Below, piece by piece: positions 1-5,605 of a DNA stretch of 11,155 nucleotides; position 1 is the first letter of the stretch, and every line of letters starts with the position of its first letter. The position numbers and the translations under genes were made by a program. Source of the DNA: an uncultured Lachnospiraceae bacterium (GTDB lineage Bacteria > Bacillota > Clostridia > Lachnospirales > Lachnospiraceae); assembly GCA_900313435.1 (NCBI GenBank), contig OMRF01000282.1, forward strand, positions 1 to 11,155, read 5' to 3'. The notes under the pieces are model-generated. The model had not been told where the DNA came from and did no database searches. It saw only the letters and a list, made by a program, of their open reading frames with translations.

Positions 1-948
1 CTCCGTCCTTGGTATGGAGTAATATTCGTCAAAGCCCCTGAAATGGTCGATACGTACTATGTCGTACAACTGGGCGCATCTTTTCATCCGGCTCACCCAC
101 CAGGCGAAATCCGTATCCCTGTGGTATTTCCAGTTGTATACCGGATTTCCCCAGCGCTGCCCGTCAGGAGCGAATCCATCCGGAGGACAGCCCGCGATGT
201 TCACTGGAACATGATCCTCATCAAGTTCGAACAACTCCGGCGACTCCCAGACATCGGAGCTGTCTTCAGCAACGTAGATCGGTATATCCCCTATTATCTT
301 TATCCCGTTTGAATTCGCGTATTTTCTCAGCTGGTACCATTCCCTCTCGAATTCATACTGCATGAACTCGTAGAAGAGCACCTCTTTCTTGTACTTCTCG
401 GCAGCCTTTTTCACCGCGTCCTTCTGATGCAGCCTGATATCCTTAGGCCAGGTGGAAAAGCTCTTTCCTCCGAAGGAATCCTTCAGTGCCATGAAAAGGG
501 CATAGCCCTTGAGCCAGAAAGAATTCTTTTTGACATATCTCTGAAATTTCTGATCATCTTCAATGCCACTGTTTAAAAAGGCCTTTTTGAAAAGCTTGAA
601 CCTCGTTTTATAGAGCCAGCCGTAGTCTATGTCGTGGGGATCCTGTGATCTCACTCCGGCGACCGTCTCCTTAAGATCGGCCTCGGAAATCCAGCCTCTT
701 TTGACCAGTGTGTCAGGATCTATAAAATAAGGATTTCCGGCGTACACCGAAAAGCTCTGATAAGGAGAGTCCCCGTAGCTCGTAGGTCCTATGGGAAGTA
801 TCTGCCAGTAGGTCTGCCCCGCCTTCTTCAGAAAATCAACAAACTCATAGGCCTCCTTTGAAAAGCAGCCTATTCCGTATTTCGAAGGGAGTGAAAATAA
901 CGGCATCAGTATTCCGGCACTTCTCTTGTTCACGTTTTCATCGCTCAT
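1..948 (-). CDS. malQ: 4-alpha-glucanotransferase (amylomaltase, GH77), 5' part
   Basis: This gene encodes the N-terminal 316 residues of a cytoplasmic amylomaltase, which transfers alpha-1,4-glucan segments between maltooligosaccharides and releases glucose during maltose or glycogen use. The frame stays open to the left edge, so the C-terminus is missing from the window, not broken. GH77 landmarks visible are AGILMPLFSLPSKYGIG (residues 11-27), LPIGPTSYGDSPYQS (51-65), GDIPIYVAEDSSDVW (220-234), PPDGFAPDGQRWGNPVYNW (255-273) and VRIDHFRGF (298-306). Asp301 in the last motif matches the family nucleophile; the acid/base Glu would lie just beyond the edge. The ATG at 948 is preceded by AAGGGG with a 6-base spacer and fits the usual family N-terminus. 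It lies 107 bases after the HPr-like gene, behind a terminator-like hairpin, so it may be transcribed by read-through or from its own promoter. Family assignment is very secure. Confidence 0.95.
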   Translation of the reverse strand, partial: MSDENVNKRSAGILMPLFSLPSKYGIGCFSKEAYEFVDFLKKAGQTYWQILPIGPTSYGDSPYQSFSVYAGNPYFIDPDTLVKRGWISEADLKETVAGVRSQDPHDIDYGWLYKTRFKLFKKAFLNSGIEDDQKFQRYVKKNSFWLKGYALFMALKDSFGGKSFSTWPKDIRLHQKDAVKKAAEKYKKEVLFYEFMQYEFEREWYQLRKYANSNGIKIIGDIPIYVAEDSSDVWESPELFELDEDHVPVNIAGCPPDGFAPDGQRWGNPVYNWKYHRDTDFAWWVSRMKRCAQLYDIVRIDHFRGFDEYYSIPRTE

Positions 949-1055
949 ATCTTTCCCCTTTCCTATCCTTTCCTCTGCCAATTGGACAAAACGGCCCCCT
1001 CTCCCATGGGGAGAAAGAGCCGCCTTGAATTATCATATCAGGATCGACAACACCA
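949..1055. other. 107-base intergenic region, HPr-like gene to malQ
   Basis: This is the longest non-coding stretch in the window. It holds the hairpin at 988-1022 and the malQ ribosome binding site (AAGGGG, 955-960). No convincing -35/-10 pair for malQ was found after the hairpin, and no catabolite-responsive cre-like site or small ORF was recognised. Confidence 0.7.
988..1022 (-). terminator. Rho-independent terminator-like hairpin between the HPr-like gene and malQ
   Basis: Read on the minus strand, bases 1022-1009 pair with 1005-992 to give a continuous 14-bp stem (11 Watson-Crick pairs and 3 G-T pairs) with a 3-base CAT loop. TTTT follows directly at 991-988. This is the classical intrinsic terminator layout. 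It starts 34 bases after the HPr-like stop codon and ends about 40 bases before the malQ start. The same stem read on the plus strand is followed by AAAGAGCC, so it is not a bidirectional terminator. The T-run is short and interrupted by G, so termination may be partial. It could therefore act as a read-through or attenuation point for malQ. Found by eye; no folding energy was computed. Confidence 0.6.
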
Positions 1056-1304
1056 TCATCTGCTCAGGAAGTTCTCAATGGATTCCACGGCCTTTTCCTC
1101 ATCATCGCCCTCAGCGTCTACGGTAACTATGGTTCCCGGAAGAAGAACGAGGGACATCATTCCCATGATGCTCTTTGCATTCACCTTCTTTGTATCCATC
1201 TCAAAATACACACGGCTGTGGAACTGATTTGCCAGTGAAACGAGATGGGCTACCGGCGTTGATTCCATGGATGAGTCCATATGAACAGTTACATTTTTTC
1301 TCAC
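1056..1304 (-). CDS. HPr family protein, Crh-like, lacking the phospho-histidine
   Basis: This is an 82-residue protein of the HPr fold, the usual length for HPr or Crh. An ungapped alignment from memory with Bacillus HPr puts Glu14 at the PTS phosphorylation position His15, Thr16 at Arg17 and Pro17 at Pro18. The regulatory serine region is intact: KVNAKSIMGMMSL (residues 40-52), with Ser45 equivalent to Ser46, the target of HPr kinase. This segment is nearly identical to that of B. subtilis Crh, where residue 15 is Gln. The protein therefore should not pass phosphate from Enzyme I to sugar transporters and is more likely a regulatory partner of the HprK encoded upstream. The start is GTG at 1304, fixed by a strong Shine-Dalgarno; the first in-frame ATG (residue 9) would remove beta-strand 1. 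It follows whiA by 15 bases, as crh follows whiA in Bacillus. The HPr fold is certain; the Crh-like role is inferred. Confidence 0.93.
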   Translation of the reverse strand: MRKNVTVHMDSSMESTPVAHLVSLANQFHSRVYFEMDTKKVNAKSIMGMMSLVLLPGTIVTVDAEGDDEEKAVESIENFLSR

Positions 1305-1310
1305 AAGAAT

Positions 1311-1318
1311 CCTCCTCT
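1311..1318 (-). promoter_or_regulatory. Strong Shine-Dalgarno for the GTG start of the HPr-like gene
   Basis: AGAGGAGG on the minus strand begins one base after the whiA stop codon and ends 6 bases before the GTG at 1304. It is the best-matching ribosome binding site noted in the window. It decides the GTG start and suggests the small protein is made at a higher level than WhiA from the same transcript. Confidence 0.8.
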
Positions 1319-1319
1319 G

Positions 1320-2210
1320 CTATTCCTCGATCGACTCCGCGATCTCAACAAGCCTTCTCAATCTGTGATTCACACCGGACTTTCCTATAACGGGTGTACA
1401 CATTTTTCCAAGCTCCTCGAGCGATAACTCGGGATGCAGGAGTCTTTGCTCCGCGATCTCCAAAAGACTCTTGGGAAGTGAGGAAAGCCCTCGCGTCCTT
1501 TCGATGAGCCTTATGGCAGCCACCTGCTTCACGCTGGCGCTCACGGTCTTTTCGATGTTCGCAGTCTCACAGTTCACCCTGCGATTGATGTTTCCGTTCA
1601 TCTCCTTCGTCACCCTGCCGCTCTCAAAGAAGAGATATGAGGAATCGGCCCCCATCAACGCAAGTACCGAGGCAATGTCCTCTGCTTCCTTCAGGTAGAC
1701 CACGGTCTTTCCCTTCCGAAGCACCTTCTTTGCTCCAAGGGAAAACCCCCGCAGGATATCAATAAGGATGTCAGCTGCCTCTTCATTACGAGACGCGATC
1801 TCAAAGTGGTAGGAGCTCACAGGATCTGAAACGGATCCCGCTGCAAGAAACGCGCTTTTAAGAAACGCTTTTCTGCAGCACGGCTGCATCAGGATGATGT
1901 CATTTGAAAGATGCCATTGTCCGTCTTCCCCTTCTTCAATACAAAGGGATTCCAAGAGTCTGTCCTGGTCTTTTGGACAAATATCTGACAAATCATCACA
2001 AGACGATATATTAAGGACTTTTTTTGTCAAAGTAAAGTAGATACGGCGCATTTCGGGCTTTACCCCCTCCAAAAATACAGGGCCTCCTCCGTTATTTTTT
2101 ATGAATTTTCCCGAAAAAAGCACTGCCGCTGACAGAAAAGCCAGCGTGCAGTGCCTTGCCATATTTGTCTTTTTTGAAAGTTCGTTTCTTACATCCTCTG
2201 AAAAAGACAT
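1320..2210 (-). CDS. whiA: DNA-binding protein WhiA
   Basis: This encodes a 296-residue WhiA, slightly shorter than the roughly 310-320 residues usual for the family. The N-terminal part (MSFSEDVRNEL) and the degenerate LAGLIDADG homing-endonuclease-like fold are visible: CCRKAFLKSAFLAAGSVSDP (residues 111-130), YHFEIA (134-139) and VYLKEAEDIASVLALMGA (171-188). These are followed by NRRVNCETANIEKT (209-222) and a C-terminal helix-turn-helix region (about 245-293) ending NHRLRRLVEIAESI. In actinomycetes WhiA controls sporulation septation genes; in Bacillus it affects cell division and chromosome segregation. No nuclease activity is expected. It starts 6 bases after murB with a close AAGGA, and the HPr-like gene follows after 15 bases. 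In Bacillus rapZ and yvcK lie immediately upstream of whiA; here murB does. Identity is secure; its target in this organism is unknown. Confidence 0.95.
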   Translation of the reverse strand: MSFSEDVRNELSKKTNMARHCTLAFLSAAVLFSGKFIKNNGGGPVFLEGVKPEMRRIYFTLTKKVLNISSCDDLSDICPKDQDRLLESLCIEEGEDGQWHLSNDIILMQPCCRKAFLKSAFLAAGSVSDPVSSYHFEIASRNEEAADILIDILRGFSLGAKKVLRKGKTVVYLKEAEDIASVLALMGADSSYLFFESGRVTKEMNGNINRRVNCETANIEKTVSASVKQVAAIRLIERTRGLSSLPKSLLEIAEQRLLHPELSLEELGKMCTPVIGKSGVNHRLRRLVEIAESIEE

Positions 2211-2216
2211 TGTCCT

Positions 2217-3161
2217 TTATTCCGGTCGAAGACGGGGCTTCCCGGCAAATCTGATTTCCGGTACAAGCTCGACCCCCGAGTTTTCCTTTACCCTTTCTAT
2301 GATGATGTCTCTGAGCTCTTTGATATCAGCGGTCTTCGCCTGTCCCTTGTTGATAATGAAACCGGCGTGCTTATCGGAGACCGCAGCGTCACCCACTGAG
2401 AAACCCTTCAGCCCTGCATCCTCTATAAGCTTTCCAGCAAAATATCCCTCGGGCCTCTTGAATGCACTCCCTGCGCTGGGGTATGTGAGCGGCTGCTTTT
2501 CAGTCCTCTTTTCCATGAGTTCCCTCATGGAGGCTTCTATGTCCTCCCTTTTTCCGGGAGTGAGAGAAAGCTTCACCGAGAGTACCACCTCGGAAGGAGT
2601 AAGAGGAGCTTCGGAAAATGTCTCCTCGGAAAACCTGCTGCTCCTGTATGAAAGCCTTAACCCTGCCTGATCATAGATCTTGATGTTTCCAGCCCTGTCA
2701 ACCACGCGGACCGAGTGGACTATATCCTTCATCTCACGTCCATAAGCTCCGGCATTCATGAACAGCGCCCCGCCTATGGTGCCGGGTATTCCCGACGCGA
2801 ACTCAAGGCCGGAAAGCTGCTCCTCCTTTGCCCTGTTGGCTGCCTCTGAAAGAAGTGTGCCCGCAGAGACTTCCATAAAGTTTTCGGAAACCGTGATGCC
2901 GCCCATGTTCTTTCCAATAAGAATAACGACACCGTCGAAGCCTTCATCATCAAAGACAACATTACTGCCGTTTCCGATGACGGCATAGGGCTCCCCGATC
3001 TTTGAAAAAATATTGAGAAGACGGATAAGCTCTTTCTCCGTGGGCCTTATAAGACAGGCCGCCTTTCCTCCGACCCTGAAGGTCGTAACGGAGGACAGGG
3101 GCACATCGACCGCCACGTCCGCAGCATATGATCTTATCTGCTCTATCAGTGATACATCCAT
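2217..3161 (-). CDS. murB: UDP-N-acetylmuramate dehydrogenase (UDP-N-acetylenolpyruvoylglucosamine reductase)
   Basis: MurB reduces UDP-GlcNAc-enolpyruvate to UDP-MurNAc with NADPH and FAD, the second committed step of peptidoglycan precursor synthesis in the cytoplasm. The 314-residue length is normal. FAD-binding elements are GNGSN (63-67) and GIPGTIGGALFMNAGAYG (124-141). YRSSRF (172-177) places it near the shorter Gram-positive type of MurB. The substrate side carries YPSAGSAFKRP (227-237), with Ser232 as the predicted proton donor, then GFIINKG (267-273) and Glu302 in VPEIRF as the predicted catalytic Glu. All expected catalytic residues are present. The ATG at 3161 has no clear Shine-Dalgarno and there is no good upstream start. 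It begins 19 bases after the aminopeptidase stop, so translation may depend on coupling. It ends 6 bases before whiA. Confidence 0.96.
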   Translation of the reverse strand: MDVSLIEQIRSYAADVAVDVPLSSVTTFRVGGKAACLIRPTEKELIRLLNIFSKIGEPYAVIGNGSNVVFDDEGFDGVVILIGKNMGGITVSENFMEVSAGTLLSEAANRAKEEQLSGLEFASGIPGTIGGALFMNAGAYGREMKDIVHSVRVVDRAGNIKIYDQAGLRLSYRSSRFSEETFSEAPLTPSEVVLSVKLSLTPGKREDIEASMRELMEKRTEKQPLTYPSAGSAFKRPEGYFAGKLIEDAGLKGFSVGDAAVSDKHAGFIINKGQAKTADIKELRDIIIERVKENSGVELVPEIRFAGKPRLRPE

Positions 3162-3180
3162 ACCATTATCGATCAGAAAC

Positions 3181-4623
3181 TCAAGCCTTCAGAAGAAATG
3201 CGAGATATCCTCTGTAAGCTTCGTATACATCAACCTTGCTCGTGATCTCCCAGGGAGCGTGCATATTCAGTACAGCGACTCCTGAATCGATCACGTTCAT
3301 ATCGTAGTTCCCGAGTATGTAAGCGATGGTTCCGCCGCCGCCCTGGTCTACCTTTCCAAGCTCGGCGGTCTGGAAGGAAACCTTTGCGTCATCAAATACC
3401 TTCCTCACAAGACCGACAAATTCAGCGGAGGCGTCGTTGCTCCCTGACTTTCCGCGGGAGCCCGTGTACTTGTTCAGAACCAGCCCGCGTCCGAAGAATG
3501 CACAATTCTTCTTGTCCATCACTTCAGGATAATTGGGATCAAAGGCCGCCGATACATCGCTTGAGAGAGCCTTTGAATTCTTGAGAGCCCGTCTTACCGA
3601 AAGCTCCGATTCCTTTCCTTCCGTAAGGAGGATGAGCTCCGCCACAGTATTTTCAAAGAAGGTTGACTGCATTCCGCTGGCGCCAACCGAGCCTATCTCT
3701 TCCTTGTCCACAAGAAGGCAGGCTGAAGTCCTGTCCGGAATGCCCTTGAAATCCTTTATTGCGCGGTATGAGGGATAAGCGCAGGATCTGTCGTCCTGAC
3801 CATAACCCATTATCATGCTGCGGTCAAAGCCGTAATCCCTAGCTTCTCCTGCGGGAACAACCTCTATCTCCGCTGAAAGGAAATCCTCTTCCTCAATCCC
3901 GTATTTCGCCTTCAGAAGACGAAGCACATTCAGCTTTACAAGATCCTTCTTGGCAAGCGACTTCGCCTCCGAAGCGCTCACACCGCTTGCCTTCAGGAAT
4001 TCCTCCGCGTCCTTTTCAGTCAGAGGACGGCTTCCCACAAGAACGTCAAGGGCCTCACCCTCGACCACCTTATTGCCCTTCTTTTCAAGCTGCGTTGAGG
4101 CAAGATGGATGAGAAGATCGGAAACGCCAAATACCGGATCCCCGGGATCGTCTCCTATGTTCACCTTAACTACGGTGCCGTCCTTTTTCGCCACCACTCC
4201 ATGGAGCGCCAGCGGAAGTGTCACCCACTGATATTTCTTGATACCGCCGTAATAATGCGTGTCAAGAAGAGAAAGATCGTTATCCTCATAGAGGGGGTTC
4301 TGCTTTATATCCATCCTGGGAGAGTCAATGTGGGCGCCGAGGATGTTCATCCCCTCTGAAATGGGGCGCTTTCCAATAATGAACATCGCAAGTGCCTTCC
4401 CGTGATTCGTGAGAAAAACCCTGTCTCCGGGAACTAACTTCTTCTTTGTTCCCACAATCTTTGAAAGATCCTTGAAGCCGGATTCAGCAGCAAAATAATC
4501 CGCGCACTCCCTCTCGGTCTTGTGAGTGGAGATGAAAACTCTGTACTCCTCACAGAATTTCATAAGCTTCTTTTCATCTGCGCTCTTTTCCTTGTACTTT
4601 GCCCAGGCATTCTTTCTTTCCAT
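3181..4623 (-). CDS. apeA: M18 family zinc aminopeptidase
   Basis: This is a roughly 480-residue cytoplasmic metallopeptidase of family M18 (aspartyl aminopeptidase-like), which removes N-terminal residues from peptides with two metal ions. Counting from the upstream GTG as residue 1, the metal-ligand motifs are AHIDSPR (98-104, His99), GYGQDDRSCA (274-283, Asp278), DKEEIGSVGASG (307-318, Glu309/310), SSDVSAAFDPN (355-365, Asp357) and NMHAP (454-458, His456). GGGGT (429-433) is also characteristic. A GTG at 4626 is directly followed by ATG at 4623; AAGAGG lies only 2 bases from the GTG but 5 from the ATG, so I chose the ATG. The gene sits between hprK and murB after a 50-base gap with a possible promoter, and has no evident functional link to its neighbours. 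The M18 family is certain; the apeA-type name and preference for acidic N-termini are less so. Confidence 0.93.
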   Translation of the reverse strand: MERKNAWAKYKEKSADEKKLMKFCEEYRVFISTHKTERECADYFAAESGFKDLSKIVGTKKKLVPGDRVFLTNHGKALAMFIIGKRPISEGMNILGAHIDSPRMDIKQNPLYEDNDLSLLDTHYYGGIKKYQWVTLPLALHGVVAKKDGTVVKVNIGDDPGDPVFGVSDLLIHLASTQLEKKGNKVVEGEALDVLVGSRPLTEKDAEEFLKASGVSASEAKSLAKKDLVKLNVLRLLKAKYGIEEEDFLSAEIEVVPAGEARDYGFDRSMIMGYGQDDRSCAYPSYRAIKDFKGIPDRTSACLLVDKEEIGSVGASGMQSTFFENTVAELILLTEGKESELSVRRALKNSKALSSDVSAAFDPNYPEVMDKKNCAFFGRGLVLNKYTGSRGKSGSNDASAEFVGLVRKVFDDAKVSFQTAELGKVDQGGGGTIAYILGNYDMNVIDSGVAVLNMHAPWEITSKVDVYEAYRGYLAFLLKA

Positions 4624-4628
4624 CACAA

Positions 4629-4634
4629 CCTCTT
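4629..4634 (-). promoter_or_regulatory. Shine-Dalgarno that selects the ATG of the M18 gene
   Basis: AAGAGG on the minus strand is 5 bases from the ATG at 4623 and only 2 bases from the GTG at 4626. Normal spacing favours initiation at the ATG. Confidence 0.6.
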
Positions 4635-4641
4635 TTCCAAA

Positions 4642-4653
4642 AATAATATTATT
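4642..4653. repeat. 12-bp perfect AT palindrome over the proposed -10 box
   Basis: AATAATATTATT is its own reverse complement. It has no loop, so it is unlikely to form an RNA hairpin. It overlaps the -10 proposed for the M18 gene, where a dimeric repressor could bind. It may equally be a chance product of AT-rich spacer sequence. Confidence 0.4.
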
Positions 4654-4674
4654 ACTTTTAAAGTGCCTTCTTAA
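4646..4674 (-). promoter_or_regulatory. Possible sigma-A type promoter for M18-murB-whiA-HPr-like genes
   Basis: On the minus strand TTAAGA (4674-4669, 4 of 6 matches to TTGACA) is separated by 17 bases from TAATAT (4651-4646, 4 of 6 matches to TATAAT). It lies immediately after the hprK stop codon. The local sequence is far more AT-rich than the surrounding genes, and this is one of only two gaps with room for a promoter. The implied 5' leader would be only about 15-20 bases. Both boxes are imperfect, so this is a weak call. Confidence 0.35.
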
Positions 4675-5604
4675 TCATGCATTTTCTTTAAGATTTATCT
4701 GCACCCTGCGATACAGCTCCTCGGCGGCGTTGTAACCCATCTTCTTTTGTCTGTAGTTCACCGCGGCTGTTTCGCAGATCACGGCAAGGTTCCGTCCGGG
4801 TCTGATCGGAAGGGAATGGCATACCACCTGATTTCCAAGTATATCCATATGCTCATCCTTCAATCCGAGCCTGTCGTATTCGGTCTCCCTGTGCCAGTCC
4901 TCAAGCTTGATCACAAAATCGATCTCCTGGCTGTCCTTCACGCACTCAACACCGAAAAGACTCTTCACGTCTATGATCCCGATACCGCGAAGCTCTATCA
5001 GATACTTCGTCACCGAAGGCGATGCGCCTATCAGAGTGTTCTCATTTATCTTTCTTATCTCGACCACATCATCGGCCACAAGTCTGTGACCACGACGTAT
5101 CAGCTCGAGGGCTGCCTCGGATTTTCCTATGCCGCTCTCCCCCGTGATGAGAAGACCTTCACCGTAAACATCCACGAGAACTCCGTGGATAGAGGTCGTA
5201 GGCGCAAGCTCGTAATTGAGCATATATATGAGCTCCGCCATGAACCCGCTGGTCCCGCGGTCGGTACCAAGGAAAGGTATGCCGTATTCACGGGCGATCT
5301 TGATGGTCGCTTCGGAAGGACGGAAGCTTCTGCAGAAAATAACACAGGGAACCTCATGGCTCACAAGCTCCCTGAATGCCTCTGTCCTTTCCTCCGGTGC
5401 CTTCTTGTCAAGATAAGCCCATTCCACCATCCCGATGAGCTGGATACGGCCGGCCTCAAAGTGCTCATAGAAACCGTTCAGCTGAAGCGCCGGACGGTTG
5501 ATATCCGCAGTCTTCACTATGCATTTTGAAAGATCTATCTCCGGGGTGAAGTTTTCAAGCCCCAGCCTCTTCGCGATCTTTGAAAGATCAGCTCCTGCTT
5601 CCAT
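4675..5604 (-). CDS. hprK: HPr kinase/phosphorylase
   Basis: HprK is a bifunctional cytoplasmic hexamer that phosphorylates HPr or Crh on Ser46 with ATP or pyrophosphate and removes the phosphate with Pi, setting carbon catabolite control. The 309-residue length is normal. The N-terminal domain (about 1-135) precedes the kinase domain, which carries His140 in SIHGVLVDVYGEGLLI, the P-loop GESGIGKS (155-162), the catalytic acidic pair in VADDVVEI (176-183), the family signature YLIELRGIGIIDV (201-213) and the PIRPGRN loop (267-273) linked to phosphorylase activity. All key residues are intact. The ATG starts one base after the uvrC stop, with AAGGGG further upstream inside uvrC, so it is very probably cotranscribed with uvrC. 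Its likely substrate in this window is the HPr-like protein at 1056-1304, which keeps the serine site. Confidence 0.97.
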   Translation of the reverse strand: MEAGADLSKIAKRLGLENFTPEIDLSKCIVKTADINRPALQLNGFYEHFEAGRIQLIGMVEWAYLDKKAPEERTEAFRELVSHEVPCVIFCRSFRPSEATIKIAREYGIPFLGTDRGTSGFMAELIYMLNYELAPTTSIHGVLVDVYGEGLLITGESGIGKSEAALELIRRGHRLVADDVVEIRKINENTLIGASPSVTKYLIELRGIGIIDVKSLFGVECVKDSQEIDFVIKLEDWHRETEYDRLGLKDEHMDILGNQVVCHSLPIRPGRNLAVICETAAVNYRQKKMGYNAAEELYRRVQINLKENA

Positions 5605-5605
5605 C

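Noticed and set aside
459..463. FtsH zinc motif HEVGH instead of the commoner HEAGH as a defect (residue numbers given as positions)
   Set aside because: The two His and the Glu are intact and Ala/Val variation at this place is tolerated in the HExxH motif, so no loss of function is implied.
1032..1040. Extended -10 like TGATATGAT (minus strand) after the HPr-like gene, as a malQ promoter
   Set aside because: No acceptable -35 lies 16-18 bases upstream, and the implied transcript start would be immediately before the terminator hairpin, so transcripts would probably end at once.
2101..2670. 189-codon open frame on the plus strand
   Set aside because: It runs antisense across the end of murB and start of whiA, both well-conserved genes; no domain or ribosome binding site supports it.
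4655..4665. Inverted ACTTT/AAAGT repeat downstream of hprK as a terminator
   Set aside because: The two arms are separated by a single base, so no RNA hairpin can form, and it is not followed by a proper T-run.
4747..5529. 260-codon open frame on the plus strand
   Set aside because: It lies entirely antisense to hprK, which has all its catalytic motifs. The antisense product has no recognisable family and arises from codon bias leaving the opposite frame open.
4440..5590. Recurrent short string TTTGAAAG(ATC) scattered through the genes
   Set aside because: On the coding strand it is CTTTCAAAG, the preferred codons for Leu-Ser-Lys within several proteins; spacing is irregular and it is not an interspersed repeat.
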